The notes below the pieces were generated by a model that was not told where the DNA came from, made no database searches, and saw only the letters and a program-made list of their open reading frames with translations. This document shows, one piece after another, positions 1-9,002 of a stretch of DNA of 64,000 bases. Every line of letters starts with the position of its first letter. Position 1 is the first letter of the stretch. Origin of the DNA: Jeotgalibacillus proteolyticus (GTDB lineage Bacteria; Bacillota; Bacilli; Bacillales; Jeotgalibacillaceae). The position numbers and the translations under genes are program-made. The stretch is taken from NCBI RefSeq assembly GCF_002926065.1, contig NZ_PREZ01000002.1, forward strand, positions 186,001 through 250,000, in the 5' to 3' direction.

Positions 1-1017
1 TTCAATTAGTGTGCGCATTACATTGTTATAGGGATCCTGCTCCGTCAAAGACCAGCCCGAGGTTTGAGAATGGGTTCTCAGCGCAAGAGATTTTGGGTTT
101 TGGGGGTTAAAATCCTTCAGTAAAACCGCCCACATACGTCGTGCCGCACGCATTTTTGCAACCTCCATAAAATAGTTCATGCCAATTCCCCAAAAGAATG
201 ACAGGCGCGGCGCAAATTGATCAATATTAATCCCGGCTGTAAGACCGGTGCGAATATATTCCAACCCGTCTGCAAGTGTGTAGGCAAGCTCGAGGTCTGC
301 AGGTGCTCCCGCCTCCTGCATATGATAGCCGGAAATACTGATTGAATTAAATTTTGGCATTTTAGAAGCGGTGTAGGAGAAGATATCTGCAATAATCTTC
401 ATTGATACTTCCGGCGGATAGATATATGTGTTTCTTACCATATATTCTTTTAAAATATCATTTTGAATGGTTCCTGAAAGCTTTTCAGGGGGCACACCCT
501 GCTCTTCTGCGGCGATAATGTAAAAGGCCATAATCGGCAGGACAGCTCCATTCATCGTCATGGAAACAGACATTTGATCAAGCGGGATCCCGTCGAATAA
601 AATTTTCATATCTTCTACTGAATCAATTGCAACACCTGCTTTTCCAACATCTCCGGTTACGCGCGGGTGATCTGAATCATAGCCCCTGTGCGTTGCGAGA
701 TCAAAGGCAACAGACAAACCCTTTTGCCCCATTTCCAGATTCCTTCGGTAAAAGGCATTGCTTTCTTCAGCGGTTGAAAAGCCCGCATATTGCCTTACTG
801 TCCATGGACGGTTCACATACATACTCGGATATGGCCCACGTGTAAACGGGGGAAGCCCTGGCAAATCGTTTACATGCTTTAACGATGCAATATCTTTTTT
901 TGAATAATATGCTTTAACAGGGATCTCTTCATTTGTTTGGGCTGGATTCCCGGCAGGCGTACGTACCTGCTTCAATGTTTTCCAGTTGAATGGATACTTA
1001 TGAAATAACGGCTTCAT
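1..1017 (-). CDS. mutB: Methylmalonyl-CoA mutase large (catalytic) subunit, 3' end cut by window
   Basis: Not complete: the frame runs off the left edge after about 339 codons, so the C-terminal cobalamin-binding domain is not visible. The translation shows the TIM-barrel half of an AdoCbl-dependent mutase, with RQYAGF (75-80), VGKAGVAI and [10 protein letters not shown] (229-238). Tyr77, Arg195 and His232 match Tyr89, Arg207 and His244 of the Propionibacterium enzyme. Tyr and Arg are the methylmalonyl-CoA specificity residues; isobutyryl-CoA mutases have Phe and Gln there. The start overlaps the mutA stop by 4 nt (ATGA), so the two are translationally coupled. It interconverts methylmalonyl-CoA and succinyl-CoA, an outlet for propionyl-CoA made from valine and isoleucine by the neighbouring bkd pathway. 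Confidence 0.96.
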   Translation of the reverse strand, partial: MKPLFHKYPFNWKTLKQVRTPAGNPAQTNEEIPVKAYYSKKDIASLKHVNDLPGLPPFTRGPYPSMYVNRPWTVRQYAGFSTAEESNAFYRRNLEMGQKGLSVAFDLATHRGYDSDHPRVTGDVGKAGVAIDSVEDMKILFDGIPLDQMSVSMTMNGAVLPIMAFYIIAAEEQGVPPEKLSGTIQNDILKEYMVRNTYIYPPEVSMKIIADIFSYTASKMPKFNSISISGYHMQEAGAPADLELAYTLADGLEYIRTGLTAGINIDQFAPRLSFFWGIGMNYFMEVAKMRAARRMWAVLLKDFNPQNPKSLALRTHSQTSGWSLTEQDPYNNVMRTLIE

Positions 1018-2777
1018 TGTGACTTCACCTCTTTAAGCTGCCTTATTATTGAAGTAAGAAATTCAATCATGTCTTTTCCTTCGAATAAAGTATCTGTTAA
1101 GCCTGTGCTCCTCCACTCTTCCGCTAATGAATCCTCTACTTTGCCTGCAATATAAATGGATTGATAAGGCTTTTTCTTTAAAACCAAGTCACCCGCATAT
1201 TGACTGTAAGCTTCATTTGTTCCACAAATAATCTGTACAGGAGAATCTCCAGCCTGACTCAGGACTGATGATTTTAACCCGGCGGTATTTAAAATACCTA
1301 CGATAAAATCAACTCTAGGTTTATAGTCTTTCAGCTGACCAAGAGCAACAATTTCCACTGGAGGCAGGCTTTCCAGCTCTCCTTCATGCTGAAGCACAGA
1401 TACGATCGCTTCCCACTGCTCTCCGGTTGAGTGAGCTGTTAAACGCTTGTTATTCTCAGGTTTGTTTTGAAGCTTTGATCGATCGGGCATGATATTTTTT
1501 TGAGCTGAAGCATAACGGTTGGTTCCTACAATGGTCACCTTTCGCACAGCGCTGTCCTTAACTCGCTGCTCCCAGACCTGTTGGATTTGTTCTTGAAGAA
1601 TTCCCGTAGCAAGGACTTCTTCAATACCTCCTTTTTCTTCTATTGCTAAAAAGGAGCTCCAGGACTCTTCTGCAAGCTGTTTTGAAATCGTCTCAATATA
1701 GTAGGATCCTCCACCAGGGTCGGCTATTCCTTTTAAAAAAGTTTCTTCTTTCAATATGAGTTGAATATTACGGGCAATTCTAGACCCTAAAGCAGAAGGA
1801 GCTCCTAATGGGGAGTCAAACGGTTCTACGTGTAAATAGTTTACGCCTCCCAAGGCTGCAGCAAAAGCCTCGTTTCCAGACCGCAAAATATTTACATGGG
1901 CATCCTGAACGGTTTTTGTAAAGGCTGAGCTTTCACTGCCTAATGAGACCGGCAAATCCCCTACATTGTAACAGGATATAAAATGACTCCATAAAGCTCT
2001 AAACGCCCTTAATTTTGCTACTTCAAGAAAGAAATTTCCCCCTGCAGGAAATTGAATATGCATTTTTTCTACTATGTCTTCCACTTTCCAGCCTTCCTGG
2101 GCAAAATGGTTAATAATCCAGGAAGCTTGGGCTAATGCTGCTGAGAGCTCCTGTATCGCATTGGCCCCTGCATTATGATAAGGAATGGTAGAGATAACAA
2201 GACTTTTTAAAGAAGGCTGACAGTGGGAGAGCTCAGTAACGGTTAAAACCCACCGTTCTTTTGTCTCCTTAGAAATTGCCTCTCCGCTGGCAGCGTGATC
2301 AGAAAGCAGGTCGTAGCCAAAAATTCCTTCAATAACGGTTTCGTTCCGGAGCGCGGTTAAAAAGGGAAGGAAGCTCTCGACTGTTTGTTTGCTGTGAAAA
2401 AACAAATGCGGCTTTTCTTGTAAGGAAAGCAGAGCGTTGATCTGCTCCTGAGACCAGTTTTTTTCCCCGCACTTCTTTATAGATATAACTTCAGTTCCTT
2501 TTTTCAGTTCTTCTTTGACCTGCTGAATTGCTTCATCAATTGAAGCCGCTTTTACCTGCTGGGAAATCAGCCAGTCATTATTTTCAGCCCACCAGCGGGA
2601 GGGATGCAGATCATCACCTTCGGGCCGCACTGTGTAAAGAGGCTGTAGCGTGATTCCTTCATAGGTTTTTGTATGTAAATCTTCAAGCGTTTTTCCTTTT
2701 AGTGACGACTCTAAGAGCTGCTGCCACTGTTCAAATGTATAGTCTTCAAAGCTGTTTTTCACATCTTCTTTCATCAT
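1014..2777 (-). CDS. mutA: Methylmalonyl-CoA mutase small subunit
   Basis: 587 aa, homologous in its barrel part to the large subunit but without its active-site set; it forms the heterodimer with MutB. Typical small-subunit sequence such as [20 protein letters not shown] and the GGSYYIE segment are visible. The C-terminal region resembles a B12-binding fold but lacks a DxHxxG motif, as expected for the non-catalytic chain. The start is one of two adjacent ATG codons at 2777/2774. The strong G-run ribosome-binding site (2796-2802) lies 18 nt away with a small hairpin in between. A perfect cre site (2807-2820) lies in the leader, so glucose repression through CcpA is likely. The gene is separated from bkdB by a terminator and a repeat. 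Confidence 0.95.
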   Translation of the reverse strand: MMKEDVKNSFEDYTFEQWQQLLESSLKGKTLEDLHTKTYEGITLQPLYTVRPEGDDLHPSRWWAENNDWLISQQVKAASIDEAIQQVKEELKKGTEVISIKKCGEKNWSQEQINALLSLQEKPHLFFHSKQTVESFLPFLTALRNETVIEGIFGYDLLSDHAASGEAISKETKERWVLTVTELSHCQPSLKSLVISTIPYHNAGANAIQELSAALAQASWIINHFAQEGWKVEDIVEKMHIQFPAGGNFFLEVAKLRAFRALWSHFISCYNVGDLPVSLGSESSAFTKTVQDAHVNILRSGNEAFAAALGGVNYLHVEPFDSPLGAPSALGSRIARNIQLILKEETFLKGIADPGGGSYYIETISKQLAEESWSSFLAIEEKGGIEEVLATGILQEQIQQVWEQRVKDSAVRKVTIVGTNRYASAQKNIMPDRSKLQNKPENNKRLTAHSTGEQWEAIVSVLQHEGELESLPPVEIVALGQLKDYKPRVDFIVGILNTAGLKSSVLSQAGDSPVQIICGTNEAYSQYAGDLVLKKKPYQSIYIAGKVEDSLAEEWRSTGLTDTLFEGKDMIEFLTSIIRQLKEVKSQ

Positions 2778-2780
2778 ATT

Positions 2781-2793
2781 GCTGCTAAGCAGC
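2781..2793 (-). promoter_or_regulatory. Hairpin between Shine-Dalgarno and start codon of mutA
   Basis: GCTGC-TTA-GCAGC forms a 5-bp stem with a 3-nt loop between the seven-G Shine-Dalgarno run and the start codon. Linear spacing is 18 nt, too long for good initiation. Folding out the hairpin leaves 5 nt to the first ATG and 8 nt to the second. The pairing is read directly; the bridging role is inference. Confidence 0.45.
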
Positions 2794-2806
2794 TTCCCCC
2801 CCTTTA

Positions 2807-2820
2807 TGTAATCGTTTTCA
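2807..2820 (-). promoter_or_regulatory. Catabolite-responsive element (cre, CcpA site) of mutAB
   Basis: On the minus strand this reads TGAAAACGATTACA, matching all fixed positions of the cre consensus TGWAANCGNTNWCA. It lies about +7 to +20 relative to the start predicted from a sigma-A-like promoter (TTTCAT 2857-2862, 17 bp, TAGAAT 2834-2839). That is a usual position for CcpA repression. Confidence 0.75.
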
Positions 2821-2833
2821 ACTCTTTGTTTTT

Positions 2834-2862
2834 ATTCTAGTATAAAGCTTCATTAGATGAAA
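2834..2862 (-). promoter_or_regulatory. Probable sigma-A promoter of mutAB
   Basis: -35 TTTCAT and -10 TAGAAT separated by 17 bp, downstream of the bkdB terminator and upstream of the cre site. The -35 match is moderate, so confidence is limited. Confidence 0.45.
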
Positions 2863-2875
2863 GTCTTACAGGACA

Positions 2876-2913
2876 AATAAAAACCGCGAATCTTTTGAGA
2901 TTCCCGGTTTTGG
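2876..2913 (-). terminator. Rho-independent terminator of the bkd operon
   Basis: Minus strand reads AAAACCGGGAATC, a short loop, then GATTCGCGGTTTTTATT: a long stem with one internal mismatch followed by a U-tract. It separates bkdB from mutAB transcription. Confidence 0.8.
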
Positions 2914-2930
2914 TCATATTTGCTACAACA

Positions 2931-3034
2931 GGCAGGGGCTCGAGTCATAAGTCATCCCGCCCAATAGGCAAAAAGCGCCTATCTGTGCGGGCTGCCTTAT
3001 GCTTTTCGCCCCTAAACGCCTGCTTCCGCTTTTA
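2931..3034 (-). repeat. Dispersed structured palindromic repeat, copy 1
   Basis: About 104 nt. It aligns end to end with 16612-16732 when read on the minus strand. Shared single-stranded blocks include TAAAAGCGGAAG, AAGCATAAG, GGCGCTTTTTGCC and CTTATGACTCGAG. Helices in this copy are CAGGC/GCCTG, GGGGC/GCCCC, CATAAG/CTTATG and CCCGC/GCGGG. The element starts exactly at the bkdB stop codon and is transcribed at the end of the bkd mRNA, just before the terminator. No protein is encoded. I know of similar GCATAAG-type extragenic repeats in Bacillaceae but cannot give this one a family name. Confidence 0.8.
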
Positions 3035-4348
3035 GTATACAGATGTATTTTCTTTTGTTATGTTTTCGAGTATTTCTTTCACGCGCTGCAGGAAGCGTCC
3101 GCAGATTAGGCCGTCGAGTACGCGGTGGTCGAGGGATAGGCATAGGTTTACCATATCGCGTACTCCGATCATTCCGTGGTCCATGACTACCGGGCGTTTT
3201 ACGATTGATTCCACCTGTAAGATGGCTGCTTGCGGGTGATTAATGATTCCCATTGACTGTACAGAGCCAAATGAACCAGTATTGTTTACCGTAAACGTAC
3301 CGCCTTGCATATCCTCAGATTTTAATTTGCCGGTACGTACTTTTTGTGCGAGCTCATTAATTTCACGGCCGATGCCTTTAATGGTTTTCTCATCCGCATG
3401 CTTGATGACAGGCACAAATAAAGCATCTTCTGTGGCCACAGCGATGGAGATATTAATATCTTTCTTTTGAATAATCTTATCACCTGCCCACATGCTGTTC
3501 ATTTGAGGGAATTCTTTCAGCGCCTGGGCAATCGCTTTTACAAAGAAAGCAAAGTACGTCAGATTGAACCCTTCTTTTTGTTTGAAATCAGCTTTTAGGG
3601 AGTCGCGGTAAGCAACCAAGCCGGTTACATCCACTTCCATCATGGTCCATGCATGAGGAGCTTCATGCTTGCTCTTGAGCATATTGGCAGCAATGGCTTT
3701 TCTCACGCCGGTAACCGGAATTTCGATATCCCCGGGAGCAGATGAAACTGATTGTGCAGAAGAAGCTGGTGCTTTTAGTGGAGCTTTCGCTTCCTGCTGT
3801 GTACCATGGTCAGCTGAAGCTTCACTTGCCGGCGTATCGCCTGCTTGTGGAATCTCCCCGCTGTCAATAAGCTTCTGCAAATCCTTACGCGTAATACGTC
3901 CTTCTTTTCCTGTGCCTGTTACGAGTGAAAGGTCGATATCATGTTCCTGTGAAAGACGTAAAACTGCTGGTGAATAACGGCCTTTTGCAGCACTCTCCTT
4001 TGCATCTCCCTGTTTAGGCTTAGGCGCAGGTGGTGCAGCTTGTTCAGCTTTAGAAGCTTTAGGCTTGTCCTCTTTTTCCGCTGCAGGTTTCTCTTCACTC
4101 TCTCCGCCTTCGATTTCAATCGTACAGATTACTTCTCCGACTTCAAGTGTATCGCCTTCCTGCGCAATAAGCTCTTTCATGATTCCCGTAAATGAAGAAG
4201 GAACTTCAGCATTTACCTTATCCGTATTAACCTCAGCGATCGGATCATATTTATTTACTTGATCACCAGGTGAAACCAGCCACTTTTCAATGGTTCCTTC
4301 AGTAACGGATTCTCCAAGCTGAGGCATTGTCATTTTTTCAATAGCCAA
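3032..4348 (-). CDS. bkdB: Branched-chain 2-oxoacid dehydrogenase E2, lipoamide acyltransferase
   Basis: 438 aa. An N-terminal lipoyl domain carries the lipoylated Lys44 in NTDKVNAE. A low-complexity Ala/Pro/Lys linker follows (about 85-120), then a peripheral subunit-binding domain (about 124-157). A second linker leads to the C-terminal acyltransferase domain with the catalytic DHRVLDG motif (His408, Asp412). It transfers the branched acyl group from the E1 decarboxylase to CoA and forms the core of the cytoplasmic complex. It is the last gene of the bkd operon, with 19 nt to bkdAB. Lipoylation would depend on octanoyl transfer of the LipM type (42973-43818). The sequence suggests Bkd rather than pyruvate dehydrogenase E2 mainly through its bkd neighbours. 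Confidence 0.96.
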   Translation of the reverse strand: MAIEKMTMPQLGESVTEGTIEKWLVSPGDQVNKYDPIAEVNTDKVNAEVPSSFTGIMKELIAQEGDTLEVGEVICTIEIEGGESEEKPAAEKEDKPKASKAEQAAPPAPKPKQGDAKESAAKGRYSPAVLRLSQEHDIDLSLVTGTGKEGRITRKDLQKLIDSGEIPQAGDTPASEASADHGTQQEAKAPLKAPASSAQSVSSAPGDIEIPVTGVRKAIAANMLKSKHEAPHAWTMMEVDVTGLVAYRDSLKADFKQKEGFNLTYFAFFVKAIAQALKEFPQMNSMWAGDKIIQKKDINISIAVATEDALFVPVIKHADEKTIKGIGREINELAQKVRTGKLKSEDMQGGTFTVNNTGSFGSVQSMGIINHPQAAILQVESIVKRPVVMDHGMIGVRDMVNLCLSLDHRVLDGLICGRFLQRVKEILENITKENTSVY

Positions 4349-4367
4349 TGGTTTGCCCTCCCTAAAA

Positions 4368-5351
4368 TTAGTATTCAGCCAGCTCTTTCATGGCTTTTTC
4401 GACTTTATCCGGATTAACCATAAAATATTTTTCCATTGTTGGTGCATAAGGCATCGCCGGTACGTCCGGTCCTGCAACACGCATGATCGGGGCATCAAGA
4501 TCAAATAAGCAGTTTTCTGCAATAATCGCTGCTACCTCGCTCATAATGCTTCCTTCTTTTGTATCCTCTGTGAGCAAAAGCACCTTGCCTGTTTTTGAAG
4601 CTGCTTCAATGATCGCTTCTTTATCGAGAGGATAGACAGTACGCAGATCAAGAATATGTGCGCTATAGCCATCCTGAGCCAAACGCTCTGCTGCCTGAAG
4701 AGCAAAATGCACACATAAGCCGTACGTAATGACAGTGATATCTTCACCTTCGCGCTTTACATCTGCTTTGCCAATTTCAATTGTATAATCCTCATCCGGC
4801 ACTTCCCCTTTTATAAGGCGGTAAGCACGTTTGTGCTCGAAGAATAAAACAGGATCGTTATCGCGGATTGCAGCCTTTAACAGCCCTTTTACATCGTGTG
4901 GAGTTGAAGGCATGACAATTTTTAATCCAGGCTGGTTAGCAAATATTGCTTCGACTGACTGGGAGTGATAAAGCGCCCCGTGAACACCTCCACCATAAGG
5001 AGCACGAATGACCATCGGACAGCTCCAATCATTATTTGAGCGGTAACGGATCTTTGCCGCTTCTGAAATGATCTGGTTAATAGCCGGCATGATAAAGTCG
5101 GCAAACTGCATTTCGGCAATAGGACGCATTCCGTACATTGCTGCGCCAATCCCTACACCGGCGATTGCAGATTCAGCAAGAGGTGTGTCGATAACGCGCT
5201 CTTCTCCAAACTGGTCATAAAGCCCGTTTGTTGCTTTGAACACGCCGCCTTTTTTCCCGACATCTTCTCCAAGAACAAACACGCGCTCATCGCGCTCCAT
5301 TTCTTCCTTCATTGCTAGTGTTACAGCATCTATATAAGACATTACTGGCAT
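4368..5351 (-). CDS. bkdAB: Branched-chain 2-oxoacid dehydrogenase E1 beta subunit
   Basis: 327 aa, the full length of the family. It begins MSYIDAVTLAM and contains the conserved LGEDVGKKGGVF, IDTPLAESAIAGVGIGAA and MRAPYGGG-like (VIRAPYGGG) segments of the transketolase pyrimidine-binding domain, followed by a transketolase C-terminal domain. With BkdAA it forms the thiamine diphosphate-dependent decarboxylase that acts on 2-oxoisovalerate, 2-oxo-3-methylvalerate and 2-oxoisocaproate. AAGGAGGG lies 8-9 nt before the ATG. 14 nt separate it from bkdAA, consistent with one transcript. Confidence 0.96.
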   Translation of the reverse strand: MPVMSYIDAVTLAMKEEMERDERVFVLGEDVGKKGGVFKATNGLYDQFGEERVIDTPLAESAIAGVGIGAAMYGMRPIAEMQFADFIMPAINQIISEAAKIRYRSNNDWSCPMVIRAPYGGGVHGALYHSQSVEAIFANQPGLKIVMPSTPHDVKGLLKAAIRDNDPVLFFEHKRAYRLIKGEVPDEDYTIEIGKADVKREGEDITVITYGLCVHFALQAAERLAQDGYSAHILDLRTVYPLDKEAIIEAASKTGKVLLLTEDTKEGSIMSEVAAIIAENCLFDLDAPIMRVAGPDVPAMPYAPTMEKYFMVNPDKVEKAMKELAEY

Positions 5352-5365
5352 GGATTTTTCCCTCC

Positions 5366-6364
5366 TTAAAGTTCTTCTTCGTACACATATTTTAAGGCTG
5401 ACTGAGGCTCTGCATAAGGAGCTTTCTCAGCATATTCTGTCGCTTCATTTACTTCCTTCATAATGCGGCTGTTGATTTCTTTTTCAAGCTCATCATCCAT
5501 CACATTCGTTTCCTTCAGGTAAGCTCCAAACGTAATGATTGGATCGAGCGTTTTTGCTTTAGCGACTTCATCAGGCGAACGGTAAGCGCGGTCATCATCA
5601 TCTGAAGAGTGAGCAGTTAACCGGTAGGAAACTGTTTCAACAAGCGTTGGTCCTTCCCCGCGTCGTGCGCGGTCAGCCGCTTCTTTTACTACCTTGTATA
5701 CTTCAAGAGGATCATTGCCGTCTACTGTTACACCAGGCATTCCATAGCCTATAGCACGATCGGATACATTTTCGCACGCTAATTGCTTTTCGATCGGAAC
5801 AGAAATCGCGTATTTATTATTCTCACACATAAAAATGACCGGCAATTTATGTACTCCAGCAAAGTTTGCCCCCTCATGGAAATCTCCCTGATTTGAAGAG
5901 CCTTCGCCAAAGGTAACAAATGTCACAAGATCTTTCTTTTCCATTTTCCCGGCAAGCGCAAGGCCGACAGCATGCGGAACCTGCGTTGTTACCGGCGATG
6001 AACCCGTTACAATCCGGTTTTTCTTCTGTCCAAAATGACCAGGCATTTGCCGTCCGCCCGAATTTGGATCCTCCGCTTTTGCAAAGCCAGATAGCATCAG
6101 TTCTTTAGCTGTCATGCCAAAATGCAGCACAACTCCCATATCTCTGTAATATGGAAGAGCAAAATCCTTTTCAATATCCAGTGCAAAAGCCGCCCCAACC
6201 TGAGCTGCTTCCTGCCCCTGGCAAGAGATAACAAAAGGAATTTTCCCTGAGCGGTTTAATAGCCACATACGCTCGTCAATTCTTCTAGCCATCAGCATCG
6301 TTTCGTAAATCTTTAGCACTTGGTCGTTTGTTAGTCCAAGCTCTTCATGTCGATTCTTACTCAT
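5366..6364 (-). CDS. bkdAA: Branched-chain 2-oxoacid dehydrogenase E1 alpha subunit
   Basis: 332 aa. The thiamine diphosphate-binding core GEGSSNQGDFHEGANFAGV, with downstream ENNKYAIS, matches the GDGX(25-30)NN motif of E1 alpha chains. The phosphorylation-loop-like SYRLTAHSSDDDDRAYR segment is also present. With BkdAB it decarboxylates branched 2-oxoacids and acylates the lipoyl arm of BkdB. It sits 28 nt downstream of lpdV in the operon order lpdV-bkdAA-bkdAB-bkdB. Confidence 0.96.
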   Translation of the reverse strand: MSKNRHEELGLTNDQVLKIYETMLMARRIDERMWLLNRSGKIPFVISCQGQEAAQVGAAFALDIEKDFALPYYRDMGVVLHFGMTAKELMLSGFAKAEDPNSGGRQMPGHFGQKKNRIVTGSSPVTTQVPHAVGLALAGKMEKKDLVTFVTFGEGSSNQGDFHEGANFAGVHKLPVIFMCENNKYAISVPIEKQLACENVSDRAIGYGMPGVTVDGNDPLEVYKVVKEAADRARRGEGPTLVETVSYRLTAHSSDDDDRAYRSPDEVAKAKTLDPIITFGAYLKETNVMDDELEKEINSRIMKEVNEATEYAEKAPYAEPQSALKYVYEEEL

Positions 6365-6392
6365 CTGAAGTACCTCCTTTTATCAATTAAAA

Positions 6393-7817
6393 TTAAGAGT
6401 GAATGGCCTTTCCATCAACTGCAAGTGCTGCCTCCCCGATTGCTTCACTCAGCGATGGATGCGGGTGGATGGTTTGACCGACTTCCCATGGTGTTGCATC
6501 GAGCACGCGTGCAAGTCCTGCTTCAGAAATCATGTCCGTTACATGAGGACCGATCATATGAACCCCGAGGATATCATTTGATTTTTTATCGGCGATTATT
6601 TTTACAAATCCGTCTGATTCTCCGTAAACAAGTGCTTTCCCAATTGCTTTAAATGGGAATTTCCCTATTTTCAAATCGTACCCTTGATTTTTTGCTTCCT
6701 GTTCAGTTAAGCCTACGCTTGCTGCCTCAGGGCTTGAATAGATACACTTTGATACAAAGTCATAGTTAATCGGCTCAACCTCAAGATTTGCCATATGTTC
6801 AACTGCATGAATGCCTTCATGTGACGCCACATGCGCAAGCTGAAGACCGCCAATTACATCACCAATAGCATAAATATGGGACTCTTTAGTTTGGAATTTA
6901 TCGTTAATCTGGATAAAGCCTTTTTCAATCTGAATGTCGGTATTTTCAATCCCGATGCCTTCAACATTAGCCTGGCGTCCTACTGAAACGAGTATTTTTT
7001 CGGCGCTAAAGGTTTCAGTTGAACCTTTAACCTCAGCCTGAATTGAAACATCACTGTCGCTAATTACAGCACTTTCTGCGTTTACTTTAGCTCCTGTTAT
7101 AATGTTAATTCCTTTTTTCTTAAGAAGCTTTTGCATTTCTCTTGAAATATCCTCATCTTCAGTAGGAATAATTCGATCTGCATATTCAACTACTGTAACC
7201 TCGACACCAAAGTCTATCATCATGGTAGCCCATTCAATGCCAATAACTCCGCCGCCAACAATTATTACAGATTTCGGCAGACTCTCAAGCTCTAACGCTT
7301 CATCTGAACTAAGGATTCTTTCTCCATCAATTTCAAGACCCGGCAATGAACGGGGGCGGGACCCTGTTGCTACAATCACATTTTTTGGAATCAGCATTTC
7401 ATTATCAGTACCATCAGTCATTTCAACTGATATGGTTCCAGGCATAGGCGAGAAGATAGAAGGTCCCAAAATACGTCCGAAGCCATCATAAACATCTATT
7501 TTCCCCTGCTTCATTAAATGTTGTACGCCTTTATGCAGTTGATCCACGATTGACTGCTTGCGTTCCTGAACCTTCGAGAAATCAAGGGTAACGTCTTTTG
7601 CAATTACACCAAACTTCTCTGCATGCTTTGCCATTGAGTAAACCTCAGCACTTCTCAGTAACGCTTTACTCGGGATGCACCCTCTGTGTAGACATGTACC
7701 TCCGATTTTTCCTTTTTCAACAACAGCTGTGCTTAAACCGAGCTGTGCCGCCCGAATGGCAGCAACGTATCCGCCCGTTCCTCCGCCTAAAATCACCAGA
7801 TCATATTCTGTAGCCAT
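6393..7817 (-). CDS. lpdV: Dihydrolipoyl dehydrogenase (E3) of the branched-chain complex
   Basis: 474 aa. FAD-binding GGGTGGYVAA at the N-terminus; redox-active disulfide in GGTCLHRGCIPS (Cys42, Cys47); NAD-binding IIVGGGVIGIEWA; C-terminal dimerisation domain with the catalytic HPHPSLSEA histidine region. It reoxidises dihydrolipoamide on BkdB using NAD+. The position between buk and bkdAA identifies it as the Bkd-specific E3 (yqiV/lpdV type) rather than the E3 of pyruvate dehydrogenase. Confidence 0.96.
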   Translation of the reverse strand: MATEYDLVILGGGTGGYVAAIRAAQLGLSTAVVEKGKIGGTCLHRGCIPSKALLRSAEVYSMAKHAEKFGVIAKDVTLDFSKVQERKQSIVDQLHKGVQHLMKQGKIDVYDGFGRILGPSIFSPMPGTISVEMTDGTDNEMLIPKNVIVATGSRPRSLPGLEIDGERILSSDEALELESLPKSVIIVGGGVIGIEWATMMIDFGVEVTVVEYADRIIPTEDEDISREMQKLLKKKGINIITGAKVNAESAVISDSDVSIQAEVKGSTETFSAEKILVSVGRQANVEGIGIENTDIQIEKGFIQINDKFQTKESHIYAIGDVIGGLQLAHVASHEGIHAVEHMANLEVEPINYDFVSKCIYSSPEAASVGLTEQEAKNQGYDLKIGKFPFKAIGKALVYGESDGFVKIIADKKSNDILGVHMIGPHVTDMISEAGLARVLDATPWEVGQTIHPHPSLSEAIGEAALAVDGKAIHS

Positions 7818-7832
7818 GCTTGAACCTCCTGA

Positions 7833-8936
7833 TTAGTAACGTACTTTCTGTCTGATATTCGGATAGATTTTTGCTGCTTCTTCTTCTCTTAAAACTCTTA
7901 GAGCACCTTCAGCCAGCGCCTGCAATTCATTTTCGCCAGGCTTGACAATAACATCTGCAATCCAGTCAATTCTTTCACTGATGGATTCTACGAACTCTTT
8001 TCCGTAAGCGAGTCCACCGGTTAAAATTATGGCATCCACTTTACCTGAGACAACGGCACTTGCGGCTCCTATTTCTTTCGCTACCTGATAAGCCATCGCA
8101 CTGTAGACTTTTTTTGCTTCCTCATTACCCCTTGCAATCATTTTTTCCACCTGGATTGCATCATTTGTCCCTAGATATCCGACCAGGCCTCCCTGGCCAA
8201 CAAGTTTCTTCATAATTTCTTCTCTGTAGTAATCCCCTGAAAAGCACAGCTCCACTAAATCTCCTGCCGGAACTGTACCAGCTCTTTCAGGGCTGAATGG
8301 TCCATCCCCGTGCAGTCCGTTATTTACTTCAATTACCCGTCCATCTTTATGAACGCCAACAGTAATCCCGCCACCCATATGTGTCACAAGAAATGTACAT
8401 TTTTCATATTTCCTGCCAAGCTCTTTTGCTACACGACGTGCCACCGCTTTTTGGTTTAATGCATGAAATATACTTTTTCGCTCAATTAGGGAAAAGCCTG
8501 AGATTCTTGCAATATCATCAAGCTCATCTACAACAACCGGATCAACGATGTAAGAAGGTATATTCAGTCCTGATGCAATTTCATAGGCAATAATTCCACC
8601 CAGGTTTGATGCATGCTGACCGGAGTAACCTTTGCGTAAATCCCGCAGCATTTCATCATTTACCTCGTAAGTGCCTCCTTCAATTGGACGAAGGAGCCCG
8701 CCTCTTCCACATACAGCATTTAGTTTTGCAATATTAATCCCTTCTTCATCAAGTGCTTCAAGGATTGTTTTTTTTCTGAATTCGTATTGAGCAATAATAG
8801 TTGAGAAGCCTTCAATTTGAGCGGTTTCATGGCGAATTGTTTTTTCCAGCAGCGCGGTGTCTCCATCAAATACCCCTATTTTTGTAGACGTAGAGCCAGG
8901 GTTTATGGCTAAAATACGGTATTGTGTTTCCTGCAC
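7833..8936 (-). CDS. buk: Butyrate kinase (branched-chain acyl kinase)
   Basis: 367 aa of the acetate/butyrate kinase (ASKHA) family. The N-terminal phosphate loop [13 protein letters not shown], the GRGG motif, [12 protein letters not shown] and the C-terminal ILTGGLAYG are visible. It converts acyl phosphates (isobutyryl-, isovaleryl-, butyryl-phosphate) plus ADP into the free acid and ATP, gaining energy from the acyl-CoA made by the Bkd complex together with Ptb. A stable intercistronic hairpin separates it from bcd; 15 nt separate it from lpdV. Confidence 0.95.
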   Translation of the reverse strand: MQETQYRILAINPGSTSTKIGVFDGDTALLEKTIRHETAQIEGFSTIIAQYEFRKKTILEALDEEGINIAKLNAVCGRGGLLRPIEGGTYEVNDEMLRDLRKGYSGQHASNLGGIIAYEIASGLNIPSYIVDPVVVDELDDIARISGFSLIERKSIFHALNQKAVARRVAKELGRKYEKCTFLVTHMGGGITVGVHKDGRVIEVNNGLHGDGPFSPERAGTVPAGDLVELCFSGDYYREEIMKKLVGQGGLVGYLGTNDAIQVEKMIARGNEEAKKVYSAMAYQVAKEIGAASAVVSGKVDAIILTGGLAYGKEFVESISERIDWIADVIVKPGENELQALAEGALRVLREEEAAKIYPNIRQKVRY

Positions 8937-8959
8937 GATATTCCCTCCAATAGTACAGA

Positions 8960-8986
8960 CTTATGCGCTGGTCATTCGCGCATAAG
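8960..8986 (-). other. Intercistronic hairpin between bcd and buk
   Basis: CTTATGCGC and GCGCATAAG form a perfect 9-bp inverted repeat around a 9-nt loop. No U-tract follows, so it is unlikely to be a full terminator. It may protect or define 3' ends after RNA processing within the operon. Confidence 0.55.
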
Positions 8987-9002
8987 CCTTAAACTGTTCT
9001 TC

